Shown piece by piece: positions 56,159 to 64,000 of a stretch of DNA of 64,000 nucleotides. The position numbers were made by a program, and so were the translations under genes. This DNA comes from Neostapfia colusana (lineage: Eukaryota > Streptophyta > Magnoliopsida > Poales > Poaceae): assembly GCA_030760725.1 (NCBI GenBank), contig JASWHV010000009.1, positions 92,678,780 to 92,742,779 on the forward strand, given 5' to 3'. Within the stretch, counting starts at the first letter, position 1, and every line of letters starts with the position of its first letter. The notes beneath the pieces were generated by a model, which was not told where the DNA came from, searched no databases, and saw nothing but the letters and a program-made list of their open reading frames with translations.

Positions 56159-59157
56159 TGTAAAGGTCCCAAAAATGTGAATACAAAGAAACTCTTGTTT
56201 GCAAAAGTTTTGGTTCATATGCGTGAAATTTGGGCCTTATTAAAACTTTTCCCCACATGTGATAACACACATGAGGGTTTTCTTCACACAAGTCAAATGT
56301 TTATTTGAGAACTTGGAACCAAAGAGGGGTCTAAAACAAAGATGGGAAGTTCCCATATGTGTGGAAAAACAAAAATCAGATTTGGAACAATTTGTTCAAA
56401 CAAAAATTCAAATGAGAACAACACAATGGAATTCATAACTGTTGTGCTAAAATCTCATTTGCAGCAGCCAAAATAAAAATCAGATTTCATATTTGAATTC
56501 CTTGAGTCCAAATTAGGGGCTGTGCAAAGTTTCATGATTTATGAAAATGATTTGCAACCCATTTACAAAATGTACTTTAAATGACAAAGAATTCAAATGC
56601 ACATTTGAATTTGGATAAAACTTGCCCAATTATCCAAATGCCTCTCAGATTTAAACTTCCACAATTGAATTCCATCAGTATTCAAATTGGGGAGATATTG
56701 TAGAAGAGATAAGGAGGACTGACATGTGGGACCCACATGTCATTGGGAGCACTGAAATTTGCAAAAGATCTGCAGTCCACAGTCTCTGTTTGCTTACCTC
56801 CCACGAGAAGCAATCGGCAGAGCCGACAGCGGCGGTCACCGCCTCGGACGACCGCCTCCCCACGGGCACCGTCTCACCCCAGGGCTTTATTACCCCCTGC
56901 CGGGCTCCTTTTTCCCTCTCATCACCGAAGCCCCGAAGGCTCGGCCTGTTCTTCCTCCTCGCGCAAGAAAAACCGACCGAGCGCTGCCGCTGAGCTCTCG
57001 GTCGATCAACCCTCACCTAGAACGCGTGAGGACGTCAGCTAAGCAGCAAAACCACATCACAGACTCCCCTCCGGCGTCCTTGTGCCACTCCAACGTGAGT
57101 TCTGCCCTTCCAAACCGAGATAAACCGGTTCCCGCAGTGGCCGTCACACAACCGAGAGAAGGCGCTCCCGTGGACAGCCTCCTCCAGAGCTTGTCACGAC
57201 CAAGCGAGGCCACCCTGGGACGCGCAAGAGCTCCACGCAGCTTCCACCCGAAGCAAAGAGCTTGTCTTCGACTATGGACGACGAATTTCGGAAATCTTCT
57301 CCGGCCGGGGAAAACTGACCCGCGGGTATGAATCCATGGAATTCTTTAGTTATATTCATTTAGAGCTCTGCAAATTTCGCACACAGAACCTATGCTGGTG
57401 TAGCAACTTTTCTTCTTCACAAAGCGTCGCATGAAACACACTGTGCACGGTGCAATTTCAAACTTTCCGAAGGCTGCTATGGCGGGAAGGTGCGGGTGCA
57501 CGGTGAACCCTAGGGTAGAGCCATCCCCGAGCCCCTATGCGGCCATGCCGAGCTTGGCCAACCTCCACTGGTGCTGTAGAATCTTTCTAGGGAGCTTTTT
57601 GCGGGCTATAGCGCCGGGGCGACGTCGCCGGACTTCATCCGAGCCGGTGCGCGGTCGCGGGCTAGTTTAGGGGCCCTGCCAGCTCGAGAAAACCCCACCA
57701 GCGTGTTCCTCGCGTGGAATTAGGGGCTGGCGGCGAGTTTCAGCGGCAGGGGTGGCCGGACGACCGATCCCGGAGCTACTCCGGCGAGCCAGGCGGCAGG
57801 ATCGTGCGGGAGTGGGAGGTGGAAGAAGACCTCGCCGGGCCCGCCTGTCAGTCGCACGGCAACAGTGGACTGGATACGCTGTGGCGTGGGATCAATTGTG
57901 ACAGCGCGGGAAATGACCCTGTGACCCCGTGTGGCACTCCCTCAGCAGCTAACACATGCCCCGTGGCCCCACCGTCAGGTTTAAACATTTCCCGGATTTA
58001 TTCAAATTCCTGATTTTCTCCAAACTTTAGAAGAGCATAACTTTTGCTAGGAACCTCCAAATTTAGTGATTCAAATTGGGTTAGATTCATATTGACAAAC
58101 TCTATCCAATTATGCAACCCAATTTGTATGAAAGTCTTTATTTAATTCTGGGAAATTCTTTAAAGCTTTTCAGCAAAAGAATTTTAGAGGGAGTTGGGTT
58201 TATCCAAAGATCCTCAAATTTCGCCAGAATATTCTTTAGGGTATTATTAGACTCCTGTAAAAGTTTCAGCTCATTTGGACCTGAATTGATCAGGGTAATT
58301 CAGATTGTAAGTTCCTGTATTCAAATGAATACAGAAACATTTTCAGAGAAATTTCAAAAATTTGTAAATTCAGTTTTGGGCAATTCTTAGCTCCAAAAAT
58401 CCTAGGAAAATTCATGTAGACTCTATGAACTATAATTGAAATTGTGGTTCACTGAGTTTGACATGAACATGGGTATTAACTCAGAATTAATTCATCTTTG
58501 ACTAAACACTTAGAGAATTATTCTGAATAAACCACTCCATGAAAAGTGCTAAATTTTGGTCCAGAGGACTTTCTTGTGACAAGGAACTCACATGAAAATT
58601 CCCAGCTCCAATAGAGCTCTGGATCACCACTGTCATAGGTAACCTCTTAAGGTGATCAACACTTAAGTGGGAAAAGCACTTAACATTTGATCTTAGTGTT
58701 TAAGCCCAACCCAAACCACTAGCACCAGTGTCATTTTAAATTCTTAAACAGAGTTTGAGTTTTAAAACTGTCCTTAGATATTATTAGAAAAAGCTCTTCA
58801 ATTAAATATATATGCATGATCATATTGTGTAGCATATACGTGAAGAAGGTGAAAAGTACTTGAAGTGAAGATCAAGGAGGGAGGAAAACAAGTGATCAAG
58901 ATCCAAGTGATCGTCACTAACTGATTGTAACCTTAGTCACCTGCAAAACAGTTAAGCTCCGGTTTGCATTTGAACAGTTTTATAAAGCATTTTTATTTGT
59001 AGAGATCATAGTTTTGCATCATTGATTGCAGTAAGTCTAGATGATATTGAAAACCCCACTTGCATGACCAGAAATACCTAAGAGAGAAAGGGTAGAATAG
59101 CACCTCCTCGAGTGGATTGGCTATGCTAAATGTTAGTAGGAAAGGTCCGGTAGAAGT

Positions 59158-59178
59158 CGAGTAGCTGGAAGCTATTCG
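59158..59178 (+). other. Conserved LTR stem-loop (D2 copy, G-U pair)
   Basis: CGAGTAG, loop CTGGAAG, CTATTCG. The C-to-T change leaves a G-U pair in RNA. Confidence 0.6.
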
Positions 59179-60417
59179 CGAGCTTAGGGCTGGTTTACTT
59201 GGAACGGGTCCAATTTAGAAAAGATGAAGAAGGTTCACACATAAGAAATGGAGACCGGGCAGGGAGGTTTAGATGCAGCAGGTTGCAGGCCGTGCGTGCA
59301 TAGCCCTTCCTGTGTCGGTTAAGGCCCGTCCGTGCTTGGCCCTGTTGGACAAGTTTGAGTTGTGTACCGGGCACATACTGGCTATATGGGACCCAGGAAA
59401 CCGATGTACCTTGGGAGATCCATAGTGGAACTTTTCCAACTGCCTTAGGATTTCGGCGTCAGGGTAAAAGGAGGTACCTCGCTCAAGAACATACCACAGC
59501 GGGTATGTACCTTGAGGGAGCTTGCGTACTCGGGGAAGTTGGACTGCGTCCAATGTGGAAGATCTTGGGAAAGGTGGTCGCGTACAACGTCAGTCGAGGT
59601 TGCTGTCGGCAACTTGGAGTACAGGTGTACGTGTCGTGTAGTCCGGGCGTGTACTGATTCGAATCACCGTCGCTCGCGGTTATATGAGCATACTTGCCCA
59701 CTGCGTCTTGACGTAGTAAGAACTAAACTGGTTATCTTTTGAACTTGATAAGACTGTGATGTAATTTGTATTTCAACCATGATTGATTTAGAGATAGGCT
59801 CATTAAACTTTACTTTCACTTTGTGCAAGGAGCATCGCAACAAAGCGTTTCTTGTTTGATTGTGGAGTTGCGATGCTTTTCGGCTCAAGTTCCGCACAAT
59901 GAGGCTTAAAATTCTGAAAGTTAAGGATCAATTTTAGGCGAGTCCTTTATGCAAATCTAGCCGACCCAATTGCAACCGTCGTGCATGAAGAGTTTCTTGT
60001 TTAGGAGAGACGGGTCAGACTTGCTGAGCCTATGTGCTCACGCTTGCTATATAAGTGGTTTTGCAGGTTAACATCGATGCTGAAAAGAAGGTTGTCCGGT
60101 GAGGCTCGGAGACTTCCGAGTCGTTTAACACAGGGAGAACCCAGCCGCTGCTGTTGTCTTCGTGTTGCTAGTGAGAGGAGTCCGCGGGCTGGACTTCATC
60201 TCAAGTGCTCTTAGTTTTTCGACGTGAGTTGATATAGACTTCCGCTGTAGTTACTTGATGTAAAGTATTTCCAAAGAAAAACTTGTAAGCTTCCGCTATT
60301 GTTTTATGTAATACATTGTTCCTCATATGTGTGCTGTTGGGTGCCGCACAACACGGCACCACCCAATGCGATTCCCGGGCGAGTGGCCTGTCTCAGTCGG
60401 ACGGGGCCGTCTCAGCA

Positions 60418-60429
60418 TGGTATCAGAGC
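60418..60429 (+). other. D2 primer-binding site
   Basis: TGGTATCAGAGC directly after the LTR end at 60417. It fixes the orientation of family D. Confidence 0.85.
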
Positions 60430-60486
60430 TGTGACCAGTGGTATCATGAGCTGAGCCCTGTCTCAGTCGGTATCGTGTCCGCCTCA

Positions 60487-60825
60487 TCGGAGGCTTCTTC
60501 TCCGGCGACGGCGAGGCGTGGTGGAGCTTCGACGGCGGCCAAACCTCAGCATGGGGGGCGATCAAGGCTTGGCAGCACATAGAAGGGGCGGTGACCAGGA
60601 ATTATGTGGCTGGGGGTGGCAGCGAGTGGGAGGGTTATATTTATAAGGGCGAGAAAATAGCTAGGGGGCTAGGATTTTAGCAACTCATTTATCCAAGGGC
60701 TGAGATTTAATTTCAGAAAAGGTGGGAGCTAGGGGCTGTGATTAAATTATATATTTTCCACCAAGGGCTGAGATTATTTGGGGGAAAATCCAACAATTAA
60801 AAGAGGGGGGGTGGCTAGGGTTTCC
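60487..60825 (-). repeat. A2 5' LTR, outer visible part with TATA box
   Basis: TCGGA duplication, then CTTCTCCGGCGACGGCGAGG, matching the A1 LTR next to its break point. A minus-strand CTTATAAATATAAC lies near 60635-60648. Upstream U3 sequence differs from A1 and contains repeated CTAGGGGCTG/AAGGGCTGAG words. About 390 bp of this LTR should remain beyond C2, outside the window, given the 2759-bp length of the A1 LTR. Confidence 0.78.
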
Positions 60826-62504
60826 TGTCACACCCAGTTTTTTTTCCGAAGAAACAACCAAGTGAATATCACATGTATGCCAGGATCATTTTCTCATACA
60901 TGTGATGACAAATAGTGAAGCATCATTTATTACAAGCCAGGTGTCGAATATAAATAAGTCTTACATCGCAAATGTCTCAATGGACACTAATGCTTCATCA
61001 CAAGTAAATAAATTAGCAGCGGAATATTATTCTTTAGGGCTCCATCACAGGTGTTGCCCGGGGGTCTTCATGAACATAAAAACCTTCTTCGGGTCCAAAG
61101 TCTTGGTCATTATACATCACCTCATTATCTTGACCTGAGCAGCAATATAAACCAACAAATATGCAAGCTTGAGTACTAATGGTACTCAGCAAGTGTGGGA
61201 AAATTATATCATGCATGGCTAGAACAAGGAGAGGTTGAACTCATGGTTAAAGCACTACGCAATTAATACCTATCACCTTAGCGTATGAAGCACCTACATT
61301 ACTACACAGGTGAAATGGTCCCAATCTCCCATCCCATCATCATAATCCAGTAACCAATAACATCATTTCCAATGTTAAGCTCCCCGCTTAACTTCGAAAA
61401 CCATCAATCCTCTAATCATGAATAAGTCCAGGCCGCTCTTGACCGTGAGCACGGCTGTCAAGACAGTTTTGACTCTGCAGAGTTTGTACCACTGTACCCA
61501 CATGTAGTGATTTCATCCCCCGTTGCCGGGTGGACTAAAAGAACCTCCATTATGCCAGTGGCTACGATCCACATTCACACTTCCCAGGTGTGTGGCCAAG
61601 AGATCACTACGAAGCCTTTACAAAGGGATTCCCGACGAGCGTGGGCCCACTGAGGTTTCACCCCTAACAGCATACAAGAGGCTCCAACCCCGCTGCAGTG
61701 GCCCCCTCTTGAGCCTTGCGGTTCATATGGTAGTCCAGCTGACACCCACTTCCCGCACCATCCAACACACCCATACCACGCCGGGGATACACCTAATTAA
61801 TTGGCCATGCTGCCCCATCTCAGCATGTGGTTGGCACTGTAAAGCCGGGTTACATGCTCCATGAACCGGTCCTTAGGATCCAGGCAAGTACTGAACACAA
61901 ACCCAAGTCTCGTGCACCCAGCACACAACCAAAACATCCAACTTGCCTTGATCCCTACCTCTACATAACTCACAATAGCTCATTCAAGAGTAAGGTATAA
62001 TAAACTGATGATCTCATCTCCCAAATATCCCATTCTAAGCATGGCTAAGCATATGCATGTAAATAAATGACATGACAAAATAAATCCCAACCCAAGCTAC
62101 AAGGAAACAAGGTAATGCAATTCTAGGGAAACTTCCTAGCATGGGTTTCATATTTAATTTGACAATGCAAATAATTCTATCTACACATCCTAGCATAGGA
62201 TCAAAGTGGTCAAGGACACTTGCCTCCTTCTTGCTGCTCTTGAAATGGGTAGTCCTGATCTTGGAAATTGATAGCTTGCTCTTGAACAGGTTCTACTTCA
62301 TACCATCACACATAGCAAAAGAAAAACAACAATCATAAGACATAGTTCACACTTCTACTTCATACAAACCACACATTCACATTTATGAAAGTTCTTTACC
62401 ATTATATGTGTTGTGGATACTCTATGTGTGTTGATTTGTGGCTTGCATACACTTTTATTTATATGTGTATGATTCCTACTTTGGTGTTCATATTTATACT
62501 CACA

Positions 62505-62542
<38 letters not shown>

Positions 62543-64000
62543 GTGTGTTTCAGTTTTAAATAAATTCCTTATATTAAACTACCAAGTATGTATGAAAAGT
62601 ATTTTTCTTCTCCATATGTGCCTTCATAATTTCTATCAACCCTAAACTGAATTCTTTGTATTTTAGAAACTCCATTTATCATTTACTAGTTTCTATATTT
62701 TCAGATTTATATTCCTATGCATAATTGTGCATTTTATTATTAAATTAGTAATACACATTACCTAAACAGATTAGGTTCTGGTCCTAAATAATTTAATATC
62801 ATATTTTGACCTTGGCTTCTGATGTATACTATTTCATAATTATTTTCCCTATTTTTTTAACTATTCTTTACTTAAAAATGTGTCCCTATACTATTAAATG
62901 TGAATAATAGATGAAACAGATTTATTTCAGCCCAAAAATATATTTTTATCTCACTCCAAAGTTTTCTAAGTACTGAGAAAGTTTTTAATAAATTTGACAA
63001 TTATGTTTGTCCCCCTTTTTAATTTTTAAACACTAGTCACATATTAAATTTTCTAAATTAAATACTAAACAGGGCTAAAATAATGAATCCACCCCATTAC
63101 AGGGTCTATAATATTATTTTCATAATTTCCAGGGGTCTAGCTACACTTTTCAGAGGTGTTTTTCTTAATTTCTATTAGGTCCAGGGGCTAAAACTGATTT
63201 TTAAATGAATTTACATGATTTTCTGGAGTTCCAGGGGCTAGATCTGAAGTTTCCGGGGCTAGCTCTCAATTCCAGAGAACCCCAGGGGGTAGCACGTAAG
63301 AATTCCAGTCTTTATAACGTGGGGCTGACGTGGACCGTCTGATTTTAAACCGACGGCTGAGATTATAACATCGAACCGGTACGCGGGGTTTTAAAGTCTA
63401 CCGTGCGATTTAAAATAAACGGCGCACAAGCGGCCACGTCGCTCTGATCGAGCGCGGGCGGCGCTGCCGGAGGCGCACGGCGGCGGGAAGCGGCGATCTC
63501 GCCGGAAAGTTTCGGATCCTCGAGAATTCTGCCTAGAACTGTGATCTTATGGCATAGATCGGTAGAGGGGAGGTCAGGGATCTCACCTCGGGGGTTTTCT
63601 CGAGCTCGGGGGTCCTGGAAAGTGCTCGGCGGCGATGTCCGAGGCAAAACCACGGCGAAGCTCGTCGGAGCTGGATTTGCACCGTAAGTCTTCAGGTCTT
63701 CTGCACCTGCAAAGTTCCCCGGAGGCGGTGGATCAAGACCAACGAGTTAGATCAGAGTTTCCGAGCTTAGATCGGCCAGAATTCACCGGCGAAGTCTCGG
63801 TGCTCACCGGAGTGAAAATCGGCGATCGCGTGAGAAAAACTGATCGGATCGGTTGTTTTTATAGCCGGGGGAGGGCGGTGGTTCTGTTGTGATCGAGTTG
63901 GAGTCCGCTGGGACCGGAATTCGGCTGCGGGGACGGGTTTCCCGATCGGTTGCGATCGCGCGCGCGGGAGAGAGTCCGGGGTCGCGGGGTTAGGGATGAC
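60826..64000 (-). mobile_element. C2: family C LTR, cut by the window end
   Basis: Starts TGTCACACCCAG after TTTCC (possible duplication) and follows C1 base for base with scattered changes to the window end, roughly 240 bp short of a complete LTR. Whether it is a solo LTR or the near end of a full element cannot be seen. It contains a TA microsatellite near 62508-62536 that is much shorter in C1. The ORFs here mirror those in C1 and lack domains. Confidence 0.88.
62508..62536. repeat. TA microsatellite in C2
   Basis: About 14 TA units. C1 has about four to five at 51994-52003. Confidence 0.85.

Larger units (their letters stand above)
56159..60486 (+). mobile_element. D2: near-solo LTR with primer-binding site retained
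   Basis: A full LTR (56159-60417, TGTAAAGGTCCC to GTCTCAGCA) is followed by TGGTATCAGAGC (60418-60429). About 26 more bases then follow, with a second TGGTATCA and a 31-bp segment resembling the LTR end (CCCTGTCTCAGTCGG...CGCCTCA), before the TCGGA duplication. The interior and nearly all of the other LTR are gone. Segments match D1. No credible gene lies in the LTR; the ORFs at 56759-57331 fall in its GC-rich part and have no domain. Confidence 0.82.

Noticed and set aside
56675..57331. ORF of 190 codons in D2 as a protein gene
   Set aside because: GC-rich LTR segment with several overlapping frames and no domain. D1 does not keep the frame.

Overview
This is a stretch of grass-type (Poaceae) nuclear DNA made almost wholly of transposable elements nested inside one another. 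I find no convincing host gene. The evidence for a grass is indirect: chromodomain Ty3/gypsy elements with multi-kilobase LTRs, a Sirevirus-type Ty1/copia element whose LTR carries palindromic CACCGG...CCGATG boxes and whose 3' end has repeated AGGGGGAG tracts, and a large two-gene CACTA (En/Spm) transposon. I cannot name the species.

Layout. The base layer is a minus-strand gypsy element, A2 (8518-10401, 54015-56158 and 60487-60825 are its visible pieces). Four elements sit in it. (1) A1, a plus-strand relative of A2 (window start to 8517), lies in the A2 gag gene. (2) A CACTA transposon (10402-54014, target duplication GCA) lies in the A2 leader. (3) D2, a collapsed LTR element (56159-60486, duplication TCGGA), lies in the A2 LTR. 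(4) C2, an LTR of family C (60826 to beyond the window), also lies in the A2 LTR. The CACTA element carries a solo LTR D1 (11768-16386, duplication GGCAC), an antisense gypsy RT fragment patched into its transposase gene (about 17573-18304), gypsy element B (22484-48918), and solo LTR C1 (50316-53725, duplication GGGGC). B is itself split by a Sirevirus (22703-34792, duplication GTTGC). The deepest stack is therefore A2 > CACTA > B > Sirevirus.

Coding content. A1 and A2 have an extra ORF (ORF0) upstream of gag. A1 also has gag and a protease-RT-RNase H-integrase-chromodomain pol, all with many stops and frameshifts. The CACTA element has a TNP2-type transposase (17010-21108) and a ten-exon second gene of the plant Ptta/En/Spm type (21198-50073). 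Both are pseudogenes, and the second has the 26.4-kb B/Sirevirus block inside its fifth exon. B has a nearly intact gag-pol (one nonsense codon, one frameshift). The Sirevirus has gag, pol and a third, env-like ORF with few lesions and LTRs that differ by roughly 0.8 percent by eye, so it is the youngest insertion.

Points that stand out: the env-like ORF is preceded by its own array of LTR-type palindromes and a TATA-like box; ORF0/gag start codons in families A and B directly follow splice-acceptor-like AGs; a short stem-loop is kept in the LTRs of families B and D; filler DNA copied from nearby marks a repair event in the transposase gene; and D2 is a near-solo LTR that still keeps its primer-binding site.
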